From positions 1 to 11,920 of the forward strand of contig JABHXS010000164.1 in NCBI GenBank assembly GCA_018657165.1: a stretch of DNA of 11,920 nucleotides, in the 5' to 3' direction. A program made the position numbers and the translations under genes. The notes beneath the pieces were generated by a model that did no database searches, was not told where the DNA came from, and saw only the letters and a program-made list of their open reading frames with translations. The stretch is from Nitrosomonadales bacterium (GTDB taxonomy: Bacteria; Pseudomonadota; Gammaproteobacteria; Burkholderiales; Methylophilaceae). Below, in pieces: positions 1 to 7,083 of the stretch. The number at the start of each line of letters is the position of its first letter. Position 1 is the first letter of the stretch.

Positions 1-210
1 ATTTAAAATAAATTCTGGATTAAGATCTCTCTTCTTTGGGTTTGTGTCTGGCTCACCATGGTCTAAATATCTCCACTCATCAAATAAGTTTGGTCCAAAA
101 CCTGACTTTTTAATAGATTTTAAAAATTGCTTTGGGATAATCGCATCAGTATCTACATTCGCTCTATCTAAAGGGATCACTATTCCATGATGATTATTTA
201 TTGGTAACAT
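1..210 (-). CDS. leuD: 3-isopropylmalate dehydratase small subunit (partial, N-terminal 70 residues)
   Basis: This is the small subunit of isopropylmalate isomerase, which pairs with LeuC to convert 2-isopropylmalate to 3-isopropylmalate in cytosolic leucine synthesis. I translated it from the minus strand. The 70 visible residues carry the family signature: PLDRANVDTDAIIPKQFLK at about residues 13-31, then GFGPNLFDEWRY at about 37-48. The full protein is normally about 200-215 residues, so the C-terminal two thirds lie beyond the left edge. The ATG at 208-210 has an AGGAG Shine-Dalgarno (plus-strand 217-221) six bases upstream, inside the leuC coding sequence. The gene starts 17 bp before leuC ends, in another frame, which suggests translational coupling. 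It appears to be the last visible gene of the arg-leu run. Identification is firm; only completeness is unknown. Confidence 0.95.
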   Translation of the reverse strand, partial: MLPINNHHGIVIPLDRANVDTDAIIPKQFLKSIKKSGFGPNLFDEWRYLDHGEPDTNPKKRDLNPEFILN

Positions 211-1609
211 CACGATCTCCTCTTAAATCAACAAATTTTCCATAAATAGCAGCTGCGGCTGCCATTTCAGGACTAACAAGATGAGTTCTTCCTCCTTGTC
301 CTTGTCTTCCCTCAAAATTTCTATTTGATGTTGAGGCGCAACGCTCATGAGGCTCAAGCCTATCAGCATTCATTGCTAAACACATTGAACAACCAGGCTC
401 CCGCCACTCAAATCCCGCATTAATAAAAATTTTATCCAATCCTTCATCTTCTGCCTGTCTTTTAACTAAACCTGACCCAGGCACCACTAATGCTTGCTTG
501 ATATTCATCGCTACTCTTTTAGATTTAACAATATCTGCAGCTTTTCTTAAATCCTCAATTCTCGAATTTGTGCATGAACCAATAAAAATTTTATCAAGCT
601 CAATGTCCTTTATCCTGGTCCCTTTTTTAAGTCCCATATAATCTAAAGCTCTTTGATAGCCCTTTTGATTTGATAAATTTTCCTCATCAAGTGGGTTAGG
701 TATTTTGTCGTTTATGCCGCACACCATCTCAGGTGATGTCCCCCAGGTAACTTGGGGTTCAATGGTGGAAGCTTCAATATTAATGACCTTATCAAATTTA
801 GCGCCTTGATCACTTACCAAGCCCCTCCAATCCTCAACGGCCTTTTCCCAATTCTTACCAAACGGAGAAAATGGTCTTCCCTTCAAATAATCAATCGTTT
901 TGTCATCCACACTCACTAGTCCTGCTCTTGAGCCAGCTTCGATAGCCATATTGCATAGAGTCATTCTACCTTCCATGCTTAAATTTTTTATAGCAGCCCC
1001 TGCAAATTCTATTGCATAACCAGTACCGCCGGCAGTGCCTATCTGACCAATAATATGCAATGCTATATCTTTTGCAGAAATATAATCACCCAAAATACCA
1101 TCGACATTAACAAGCATTGTCTTAAATTTTTTTAAAATTAAGCATTGCGTTGCTAAAACATGCTCAACCTCTGAAGTTCCTATGCCGATTGCTAAGGCAC
1201 CAAAAGCCCCATGAGTGCTTGTATGAGAGTCCCCACAAACAATAGTCATGCCTGGGAGGGTAGATCCTTGCTCAGGACCAATGACATGAACTATCCCCTG
1301 TCTCTTATCATTCATTTGAAACTGCATTAATTTATTTTTTTTACAATTTTCATCAAGAGTGTCAACTTGAATTTTTGAAACCGGATCAAGAATACCTTTT
1401 TCACGGTCAGTTGTTGGTACGTTATGGTCAGGCACGGCTAATATAGAACTTGATCGCCATATTTTTCTATTAGCAATTCTTAATCCTTCAAATGCTTGTG
1501 GACTTGTTACTTCATGGATTAGGTGTCGATCAATATAAACCAAGTACGTGCCATTCTCCTCACGCACTACATGCCTATTAAAAATTTTTTCATAAAGTGT
1601 TAGTGCCAT
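194..1609 (-). CDS. leuC: 3-isopropylmalate dehydratase large subunit
   Basis: LeuC is the aconitase-family [4Fe-4S] subunit of isopropylmalate isomerase (leucine synthesis, cytosol, works with LeuD). The 471 residues match the usual bacterial length of about 466-470. The three iron-sulfur cysteines are present: C346 in IGSCTNSRIEDL, and C407 and C410 in GCSMCLAMN. The substrate-binding stretch GDSHTSTHGAFGALAIGIG lies at about 126-144, and the DHNVPT motif at about 61-66. The ATG at 1607-1609 fits the family N terminus (MALTLYEKIF). It lies 5 bp after the yajQ stop, and its Shine-Dalgarno (AGAGA) is weak and inside the end of yajQ, so it is probably translated by coupling. The 3' end overlaps the leuD start by 17 bp. 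The entericidin-like gene often found between leuC and leuD in some betaproteobacteria is absent. Confidence 0.98.
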   Translation of the reverse strand: MALTLYEKIFNRHVVREENGTYLVYIDRHLIHEVTSPQAFEGLRIANRKIWRSSSILAVPDHNVPTTDREKGILDPVSKIQVDTLDENCKKNKLMQFQMNDKRQGIVHVIGPEQGSTLPGMTIVCGDSHTSTHGAFGALAIGIGTSEVEHVLATQCLILKKFKTMLVNVDGILGDYISAKDIALHIIGQIGTAGGTGYAIEFAGAAIKNLSMEGRMTLCNMAIEAGSRAGLVSVDDKTIDYLKGRPFSPFGKNWEKAVEDWRGLVSDQGAKFDKVINIEASTIEPQVTWGTSPEMVCGINDKIPNPLDEENLSNQKGYQRALDYMGLKKGTRIKDIELDKIFIGSCTNSRIEDLRKAADIVKSKRVAMNIKQALVVPGSGLVKRQAEDEGLDKIFINAGFEWREPGCSMCLAMNADRLEPHERCASTSNRNFEGRQGQGGRTHLVSPEMAAAAAIYGKFVDLRGDRDVTNK

Positions 1610-1614
1610 TTAAA

Positions 1615-2109
1615 TCAATCTCTAAAATTACCAAAATTCAAAGGAAATTCATTATGCTTGGCTTTAATCAGTGAAATACAGTCTTGCAATGTATCTCGTT
1701 TTGAACCTTTAACTCTGAGCTCATCCCCCTGAATACTGCACTGTACTTTTATTTTTGAATCTTTAACTGTTTTTATTATCTCTTTTGATAGCTCCATCGA
1801 AATACCACTTCTTATCGATAAAGACTGCTTAACTTTGTTTCCAGAAACAGTTTCAATATTTTCAGGACTCATTCTTTTTGAGCTGTCAGGTTCTTTTTTT
1901 TCCATTGCAGGAAAAAGAATGTCTTTGATTTGATCTATCTGAAATTCAGAGTCAGCATTAAGTTCTATTTTCATTTCATCCTCATTAAGGGAAATTTTTG
2001 CACTTGTTCCTTTAAAATCGTAACGATTTACAATCATTCGCATTGATACATCAACAGCGTTTTTTATATTCTCTAGATTTGCTTTTGAGGTAATATCAAA
2101 CGATGGCAT
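1615..2109 (-). CDS. yajQ: YajQ family nucleotide-binding protein (DUF520)
   Basis: This is a small cytosolic protein of the YajQ/DUF520 family, 164 residues (usual length about 160-165). The N terminus MPSFDITSK, the NRYDFKGTSA stretch at about 28-37, and the late KVQCSIQGDELRVKGSKRD block at about 120-138 are typical. The family has two RNP-like alpha/beta folds. Members bind nucleotides or RNA, and in Xanthomonas a YajQ homologue is reported to bind cyclic di-GMP. Which applies here cannot be read from the sequence. An AGGAG Shine-Dalgarno (plus-strand 2117-2121) overlaps the argG stop codon, seven bases from the ATG, so argG and yajQ are almost certainly co-transcribed. It sits between the arginine and leucine genes with no obvious metabolic link to either. 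Confidence 0.95.
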   Translation of the reverse strand: MPSFDITSKANLENIKNAVDVSMRMIVNRYDFKGTSAKISLNEDEMKIELNADSEFQIDQIKDILFPAMEKKEPDSSKRMSPENIETVSGNKVKQSLSIRSGISMELSKEIIKTVKDSKIKVQCSIQGDELRVKGSKRDTLQDCISLIKAKHNEFPLNFGNFRD

Positions 2110-2119
2110 TTTTAAACTC

Positions 2120-3337
2120 CTAAGATTTAGTTCTTTTTTTATTTAATCTTAATCTAAGCGCATTTAGCTTAATAAACCCAGCTGCATCTTGATGATCAAA
2201 GGCACCGCCATCATCTTCAAAAGTGGCAACCTCAGGATCAAATAATGAATCATTACTATCTCTAGCAATTAATGTGACATTACCTTTATACAAGCTCAAC
2301 CTAACCCATCCATTTACATTTTTTTGTGTGTGATCTATCAATGTCTGCAAAGCAATCCTTTCAGGGCTCCACCAATAACCATTATAAATTAATGAGGCAT
2401 ACCTTGGCATTAACTCATCTTTTAAATGTGCCACCTCCCTATCAAGCGTTAAAGATTCAATAGCTCTATGCGCTTTTAAAAGTATAGTTCCCCCCGGAGT
2501 TTCATAACATCCTCTCGCCTTCATTCCGACATATCTATTTTCAACTAAGTCCAGCCTTCCAATACCATTTTCACCACCTAAAGTATTAAGCTGATCTAAT
2601 ATCTCATGTGGTAGTAAATTTTTGCCGTTTAAGCTTTCAGGGTCGCCGTTTTTAAACCCAATTGTAATTTCTTGAAAATTTTCAGGTGCATTTTTTGGAT
2701 CAACCGACCATCTCCACATTGATTCTTCTGGCTCATTTTTTGGATCCTCAAGATGTCTCCCTTCATAAGAGATATGAAGTAAATTAGCATCCATGCTGTA
2801 AGGACTTCCTCCTGATTTATGTTTCATTTCTACTGGAATATTATTATCAGTAGCATATTTCAATAATTTCTCTCTGCTTAAAAGATCCCATTCTCTCCAT
2901 GGCGCAATTATCTTTATATCAGGATCAATAGCATAAGCCCCGAGTTCAAACCTTACCTGATCATTCCCTTTGCCCGTCGCTCCATGAGAAATTGCATTAC
3001 AACCAGTTTTATGGGCTATTTGGACCAGTCTTTTAGCAATAAGTGGTCTAGCAATTGAAGTTCCTAAAAGATATTCGCCCTCGTATAAAGCATTTGCTCT
3101 AAACATAGGGAATACATAATCTCTTACAAACTCTTCTCTAAGATCTTCAATAAAAATTTCATTAACACCAGCTGATTTTGCCTTAGCTCTCGCTGGTTCA
3201 ATCTCCTCTTTTTGCCCAAGGTCTGCTGTGAAAGTTACAACGTCACAATTATATTGTTGTTGTAACCACTTTAAAATCACCGAAGTATCAAGCCCACCAG
3301 AGTATGCCAATACAATTTTTTTAACACCTTTAATCAT
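2120..3337 (-). CDS. argG: argininosuccinate synthase
   Basis: ArgG joins citrulline and aspartate, using ATP, to give argininosuccinate, the penultimate step of arginine synthesis in the cytosol. The 405 residues match the type 1 family length of about 400. Visible motifs are the ATP pyrophosphatase loop AYSGGLDTS at 11-19, the GATGKGNDQVRFE motif at 119-131, and the SMDANLLHISYEGRHLEDP region that follows. The ATG at 3335-3337 gives the expected start just before the nucleotide loop. An AGGA Shine-Dalgarno at plus-strand 3349-3352 lies 11 bases upstream, inside the end of argF; only 2 bp separate the argF stop from this start. The last residues are lysine- and arginine-rich, as in many AT-rich genomes. 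ArgH, the next enzyme, is not in the window. Confidence 0.98.
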   Translation of the reverse strand: MIKGVKKIVLAYSGGLDTSVILKWLQQQYNCDVVTFTADLGQKEEIEPARAKAKSAGVNEIFIEDLREEFVRDYVFPMFRANALYEGEYLLGTSIARPLIAKRLVQIAHKTGCNAISHGATGKGNDQVRFELGAYAIDPDIKIIAPWREWDLLSREKLLKYATDNNIPVEMKHKSGGSPYSMDANLLHISYEGRHLEDPKNEPEESMWRWSVDPKNAPENFQEITIGFKNGDPESLNGKNLLPHEILDQLNTLGGENGIGRLDLVENRYVGMKARGCYETPGGTILLKAHRAIESLTLDREVAHLKDELMPRYASLIYNGYWWSPERIALQTLIDHTQKNVNGWVRLSLYKGNVTLIARDSNDSLFDPEVATFEDDGGAFDHQDAAGFIKLNALRLRLNKKRTKS

Positions 3338-3339
3338 TT

Positions 3340-4251
3340 TTATTGTTTTCCTAATAACAAATATTCTAGTAATGCTTTTTGCACATGAAGTCTATTTTCA
3401 GCCTCTTCCCAAACTACACTTTGTGGGCCATCAATAACTTCACCGGTTACCTCTTCTCCTCTATGCGCAGGCAAACAGTGCATAAACAAAACATCTTTTT
3501 TTGCTACGCCCATCATTTCCTTGTCAACCTGCCAACTAGCAAAATCTTTTAGTCTTTCTTTATTTTCCGATTCAAAACCCATACTCGTCCAGACGTCTGT
3601 AGTTAAGATGTCAGCATCTTTTGCGGCATCCATGGGGTCTTCATAATGAAAGAAATTATTTTTATTATCTATATCATTAGGCTCAATCTCATAACCTTTG
3701 GGTGTAGATACATTTAGTTCAAAATTAAGAAGCTCTGCAGCTTGAATCCATGTTTTACAAACATTATTTGAGTCACCTATCCAAGCCACCCTTTTACCCT
3801 CAATGGGCCCTCTTTTTTCTATGAAAGTAAAAATATCAGCGAGAATTTGGCAAGGATGGTACTCGTTAGTTAACCCATTAATAACGGGCACCCTTGAATT
3901 TTTAGCAAACCTTTCAATGATATCCTGCTCAAAAGTTCTGATCATTACAACATCAGACATTCTTGATATAACTTGTGCAGCATCCTCAACTGGCTCACCC
4001 CTTCCAAGCTGAGAGTCCCTGGTATTTAAGTAAACCGCACTCCCACCCATCTGATTCATTCCAGCCTCAAAAGAAAGCCTTGTTCTAGTACTAGCTTTCT
4101 CAAAAATCATAACTAATGTTCTGTCCTCAAGCGTCCAAGTTCTTTTATAGTTTTTGTAATTTGCTTTAATGATTGCAGCTCTCTTAAAAATATAAGAGAG
4201 TTCGTCAATATTCAAATCACTAAATTTTAGGAAATGTTTAACTTTTGCCAT
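3340..4251 (-). CDS. argF: ornithine carbamoyltransferase
   Basis: ArgF transfers the carbamoyl group of carbamoyl phosphate to ornithine to form citrulline (arginine synthesis, cytosolic trimer in the family). It has 303 residues, normal length. The carbamoyl-phosphate motif STRTR is at 54-58, HPCQ with the following ILAD at 132-139, the ornithine-side DSNNV at 160-164, SMG at 223-225, and the catalytic HCLPAHRG at 258-265. These motifs together separate it from aspartate carbamoyltransferase. The ATG at 4249-4251 follows an AAAGG Shine-Dalgarno that overlaps the argD stop, with a 6 bp gap between the two genes. It lies between argD and argG, so three arginine enzymes sit in one run. Confidence 0.98.
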   Translation of the reverse strand: MAKVKHFLKFSDLNIDELSYIFKRAAIIKANYKNYKRTWTLEDRTLVMIFEKASTRTRLSFEAGMNQMGGSAVYLNTRDSQLGRGEPVEDAAQVISRMSDVVMIRTFEQDIIERFAKNSRVPVINGLTNEYHPCQILADIFTFIEKRGPIEGKRVAWIGDSNNVCKTWIQAAELLNFELNVSTPKGYEIEPNDIDNKNNFFHYEDPMDAAKDADILTTDVWTSMGFESENKERLKDFASWQVDKEMMGVAKKDVLFMHCLPAHRGEEVTGEVIDGPQSVVWEEAENRLHVQKALLEYLLLGKQ

Positions 4252-4257
4252 AAGCCT

Positions 4258-5442
4258 TTAATCATACTTTTCAAAAAATTCATCAATAGATTTAATCAAT
4301 TTTGTTGCAACTAGCTTAGCCTCATCATTGTTAATGATTAATGGGGGTAACAGCCTAATGGTTTTATCTGATGTTACATTAATTAATAATTTATTTTTCA
4401 TAGCTAATTCAACTAAAGCACCACAGGCAAAATTTAATTCAACCCCTATCATTAATCCCATATGTCTAATTGAAAGTATTTTATCATTTTGACTAAAATG
4501 CTTCTTCAATAAAGAACAAATCAGCTGTCCTTGGTTTAAGGCATTATTTAACAATCCTTCTTGTTTCATAATTTTTAAAGTAGTTAAGCCTGCAATCATC
4601 GCCAAGGGATTTCCACCAAAGGTAGAGCCATGCTTACCTGGCGTCATCAAGCTTGATACCTTTTCACTAGCAATACATGCGCCAATAGGAACGCCTGAAG
4701 CTAATCCCTTTGCTAGCGTCACAATATCCGGTTTTATATCGCTATTTTGATAAGCAAACCATTTTCCCGTTCTCCCAACGCCACACTGAACTTCATCAAA
4801 AATAAGTAACCAATTATTTTTATCGCAGATATTTCTTAGTTCTTTTAAATACTTTTTAAAGTTCTGAGGAATATTTACCCCTCCTTCACCTTGAATTGGC
4901 TCAACAAAAATAGCTGAAATTTTATTTTTTTTATTAGCGATTTCCTGTATAGCATCAATATTATCAAATGGCACTCTAACAAAACCTGACATTAGCGGCT
5001 CAAATCCTGCTTGCACTCTTCTACTTCCTGACGCACTCAAGGTCGCCATCGTTCTTCCATGAAATGCGTTATCCATAACAATAATTTCGGGTTGCTGAAT
5101 ATTTAAGGCGTGTCCATGAAGCCTTGCGATTTTAATAGCAGCTTCATTTGCCTCACATCCAGAATTGCAAAAAAATGTAGCGTTTAATTCTGATAAATAG
5201 GCTAACTCTTTACCTAATAAACATTGTTCTTCAATGTTATACAAATTAGAAATATGAATTAAATTTTTTATTTGCTCAGATACGGCCTCAACGAATTTTG
5301 GGTGACTATAACCCAAAGTATTAACCGCAATGCCAGCCAATGCATCTAAATACTTCTCTCCATCTTTCGTATGCAGCCAAACCCCTTCTCCTTTCTTAAA
5401 AGAGATTGGCAGCCTTTGATAAGTTAACATTAAGTTATTCAT
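4258..5442 (-). CDS. argD: acetylornithine aminotransferase
   Basis: ArgD is a PLP-dependent class III aminotransferase that makes N-acetylornithine from the semialdehyde, with glutamate as donor. With the ATG at 5440-5442 it has 394 residues, normal for the family. In this numbering the PLP-binding lysine is K245 in TLAKGLASGVPIG, the aspartate that holds the pyridine nitrogen is D216 in IFDEVQCGVGRTG, and FCNSGCEANEAAIK (about 91-104) and HGSTFGGNP (about 271-279) are also present. The frame stays open to a TTG at 5461-5463 (401 residues). I prefer the ATG because family members start near this point, the TTG lies at the end of the upstream hairpin's U-run, and GAGAA precedes the ATG by 8 bases. 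It appears to be the first gene of the arg-yajQ-leu run. An ornithine/succinyl-amino-acid aminotransferase role is possible, but the neighbours favour arginine synthesis. Confidence 0.95.
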   Translation of the reverse strand: MNNLMLTYQRLPISFKKGEGVWLHTKDGEKYLDALAGIAVNTLGYSHPKFVEAVSEQIKNLIHISNLYNIEEQCLLGKELAYLSELNATFFCNSGCEANEAAIKIARLHGHALNIQQPEIIVMDNAFHGRTMATLSASGSRRVQAGFEPLMSGFVRVPFDNIDAIQEIANKKNKISAIFVEPIQGEGGVNIPQNFKKYLKELRNICDKNNWLLIFDEVQCGVGRTGKWFAYQNSDIKPDIVTLAKGLASGVPIGACIASEKVSSLMTPGKHGSTFGGNPLAMIAGLTTLKIMKQEGLLNNALNQGQLICSLLKKHFSQNDKILSIRHMGLMIGVELNFACGALVELAMKNKLLINVTSDKTIRLLPPLIINNDEAKLVATKLIKSIDEFFEKYD

Positions 5443-5461
5443 TAATAATTTCTCATAATAC

Positions 5462-5491
5462 AAATAAAAACGGCGACCTAAAGTCGCCGTT
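5462..5491 (-). terminator. Rho-independent terminator or attenuator hairpin between the PuuD-like gene and argD
   Basis: The plus strand shows AACGGCGAC (5469-5477), a five-base loop, then GTCGCCGTT (5483-5491): a perfect 9-bp stem with a 7-bp GC-rich core. Read on the minus strand the stem is followed by TTTTTATTTG, the form of an intrinsic terminator. It lies 18 bp after the stop of the PuuD-like gene and ends about 20 bp before the argD ATG, so at minimum it terminates the upstream gene. Because it also sits in any argD leader that starts further upstream, it could act as an attenuator. There is no U-run for the plus-strand direction. Confidence 0.88.
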
Positions 5492-5508
5492 AAATCCTTT
5501 AGGTATTA

Positions 5509-5514
5509 ATTATA
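5509..5514 (-). promoter_or_regulatory. candidate -10 element for the argD operon
   Basis: The minus strand reads TATAAT exactly, overlapping the stop codon of the PuuD-like gene. A transcript from here would begin near 5502, run through the 5469-5491 hairpin and reach argD after about 60 bases. I see no good -35 hexamer at 16-18 bp (the sequence there is close to ATCCCA) and no extended -10 TG. In such AT-rich DNA a chance TATAAT is not rare, so this is only a candidate. Confidence 0.3.
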
Positions 5515-6112
5515 AGCCAAGAAGTGCTCGATGGGATAATCCATTTGTCATCAGAAGTAACATTGGTATTGATAACATTGTATTTGTTCTTGAGGCTAGT
5601 AATGCAACTCTCCTTGCCTTTACCTTTTCTTCGTCTGTTGCTTTTTTCATTCCTAGAATTTTTTGTTGATTTGGCCATATTAAACCCCAGACATTAAACA
5701 ACATAACTGTGCCAAGCCAAGAACCTATACCAATAGCTTCAAATCCATTTTGCAATAAGAAAGCATCAGAAAAATTTGGGCCCAAAAGTGACGCGCCAGC
5801 TAACCAAGTGGCTAGGGCCGCCCATCTAAACCATAATAAAGCAAGCGGTGCAACATGTTTAGTGATGCCTCCTGCACTTCCATCTGCTGCTGCATACTTC
5901 AAAGCTGGTACTTGCACAAAATTAAAGTAATATAAAAGACCAATCCATGCAACACCCGCTATTACATGAAAGAACCTCATAAATCCATTGTGTATGTTAG
6001 TTGCATCAGCCATTAATCCTGTTTCTCCAAAATCTAAAATTCCTATAAAAACAAAAATTAAAATAATACCCGCAACTACGGTCCCCTTAATAGAATCTAA
6101 TGGATTTTTCAT
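5510..6112 (-). CDS. integral membrane protein, PuuD / urate-oxidase N-terminal-like family
   Basis: This 200-residue protein has about five predicted helices (roughly 11-28, 46-68, 88-110, 126-147, 172-190). The HVIAGVAWIGLLYYFNFVQVP stretch at about 49-69 and the LLWFRWAALATWLAG stretch at about 92-106 match what I know of the membrane part of PuuD-type urate hydroxylases (also called DUF989). Histidines at 41, 49, 86 and 194 lie near membrane segments and could bind heme, but that is inference. Longer PuuD proteins carry a C-terminal cytochrome c domain. Here the chain ends after the last helix and has no CxxCH, so urate oxidation is unproven. No purine genes are nearby. The ATG at 6110-6112 has AGGAG (plus-strand 6121-6125) eight bases upstream. 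It is followed by a strong terminator, so it is probably monocistronic. Confidence 0.75.
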   Translation of the reverse strand: MKNPLDSIKGTVVAGIILIFVFIGILDFGETGLMADATNIHNGFMRFFHVIAGVAWIGLLYYFNFVQVPALKYAAADGSAGGITKHVAPLALLWFRWAALATWLAGASLLGPNFSDAFLLQNGFEAIGIGSWLGTVMLFNVWGLIWPNQQKILGMKKATDEEKVKARRVALLASRTNTMLSIPMLLLMTNGLSHRALLGL

Positions 6113-6239
6113 TAAATAAACTCCTGATGTTAAAATAATTTAGAAGAAGATTATTACATTAAATCAGTTTTAGCAAGTAGGCTAAACTTTTTATCAACAA
6201 TCTCACCCACATAAGTAATTTAAATAGATAAGGATTAAA
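6113..6239. promoter_or_regulatory. divergent promoter region between the PuuD-like gene and the EamA permease
   Basis: This 127 bp gap must carry start signals for both flanking genes. On the minus strand an extended -10 TGTAATAAT (plus-strand 6150-6158) lies 15 bp after a TTGCTA -35-like hexamer (plus-strand 6171-6176), pointing to the PuuD-like gene. Overlapping that -35 is an inverted repeat, TTTAGC (6169-6174), six-base loop, GCTAAA (6181-6186), which could be an operator. For the plus-strand gene I see a good ribosome site, AAGGA at 6230-6234, but no convincing promoter hexamers. All promoter calls here are by eye. Confidence 0.4.
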
Positions 6240-7082
6240 ATGCCGCAAGTTCAAAATGGAGTGATTTGGATGATCATCGCTACATTCTTCTTTGCATTTA
6301 TGGGGATGTTTGTAAAGCTTGGAAGTCCATTTTTTTCTGAAATCGAGCTTGTATTTTATCGGTCCTTTATAAGCCTAATCTTTATAGTTATAATTATTTC
6401 CAATAAAAAAATAAGCCTTAAGACAAATCACAAAAAATTACATTTTTATCGATCATTTGTTGGTTTTTTATCATTATTAGCTTTTTTTTATGCGATAAGT
6501 CACTTACCTCTTAGCACAGCAATTTCTTTAAACTATACATCCCCACTATTTGTAGCGCTTCTTATTCCATTTTTTTTACAAAGAAGGCCAGGGTTCAAGT
6601 TGTGTTGTATGTTATTAATTGGTTTTTTTGGAGCTTTCTTAGTCTTAAAACCTATCCTGATTGGTAACGATGCATATGTAGGGCTTATTGGTTTATTATC
6701 AGGGTTTGGTGCTGGTCTTGCTTATTTATTTATGGCTAAATTGGGACAAGCTAATGAACCTGACACCAGAGTCGTTTTTTATTTTACATTCCTATCATCA
6801 CTTGGTGCGGCACTTCTTATGTTTTTTGAGAATATAAACTCAGAAATCATTGAGCATTGGTGGATGCTTTTGGGGCTTGGTATCTCTGCTACAATTGCTC
6901 AACTAGCACTAACAAAAGCTTATAGAGTTGGGAATACCATTAAGAATGCAGGGCTATCTTATTTAACGATCTTTTTTTCAAGTATTTTAGGTTTGATCTT
7001 TTTTTCTGAAATACTTGATGTACAAAGTATTGTGGGTATTTTATTAATTATCTTTTCTGGTATTTTTGTATCAAAAAAATAA
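6240..7082 (+). CDS. DMT superfamily (EamA) permease
   Basis: This is a 280-residue inner-membrane protein with ten predicted helices (about 8-26, 35-53, 69-87, 92-111, 119-137, 147-165, 177-195, 207-225, 236-256, 262-278) arranged as two five-helix EamA repeats. This is the standard layout and length of drug/metabolite transporters. Family marks include FYRSFISL near residue 39, the SLNYTSPLF stretch at about 96-104 and GFFGAFLVLKP at about 118-128. Substrates of this family (amino acids, nucleotides, S-adenosylmethionine, other small metabolites) cannot be read from sequence, and the neighbours give no clue. The ATG has AAGGA five bases upstream. The gene is divergent from the PuuD-like gene and convergent with the response regulator, with a single base between the two stop codons. 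Confidence 0.9.
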   Translation: MPQVQNGVIWMIIATFFFAFMGMFVKLGSPFFSEIELVFYRSFISLIFIVIIISNKKISLKTNHKKLHFYRSFVGFLSLLAFFYAISHLPLSTAISLNYTSPLFVALLIPFFLQRRPGFKLCCMLLIGFFGAFLVLKPILIGNDAYVGLIGLLSGFGAGLAYLFMAKLGQANEPDTRVVFYFTFLSSLGAALLMFFENINSEIIEHWWMLLGLGISATIAQLALTKAYRVGNTIKNAGLSYLTIFFSSILGLIFFSEILDVQSIVGILLIIFSGIFVSKK

Positions 7083-7083
7083 A

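Noticed and set aside
5443..5463. TTG start giving argD seven extra residues (MYYEKLL).
   Set aside because: The TTG lies at the end of the hairpin U-run with no room for a ribosome site, and the extra residues do not match the family start; the ATG at 5440-5442 is better.
5406..5669. Open plus-strand frame across the argD start and the end of the PuuD-like gene (87 codons).
   Set aside because: It is antisense to two well-supported genes, has no ribosome site or family-like sequence, and runs through the terminator hairpin.
6169..6196. TTTAGC/GCTAAA repeat followed by CTTTTTA as a plus-strand terminator.
   Set aside because: There is no plus-strand gene upstream for it to terminate and the stem is only 6 bp; an operator role is more plausible.
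7062..7083. Imperfect AT-only inverted repeat at the end of the permease gene as a bidirectional terminator.
   Set aside because: The stem would contain almost only A-T pairs inside coding sequence; it is too weak to call an intrinsic terminator.
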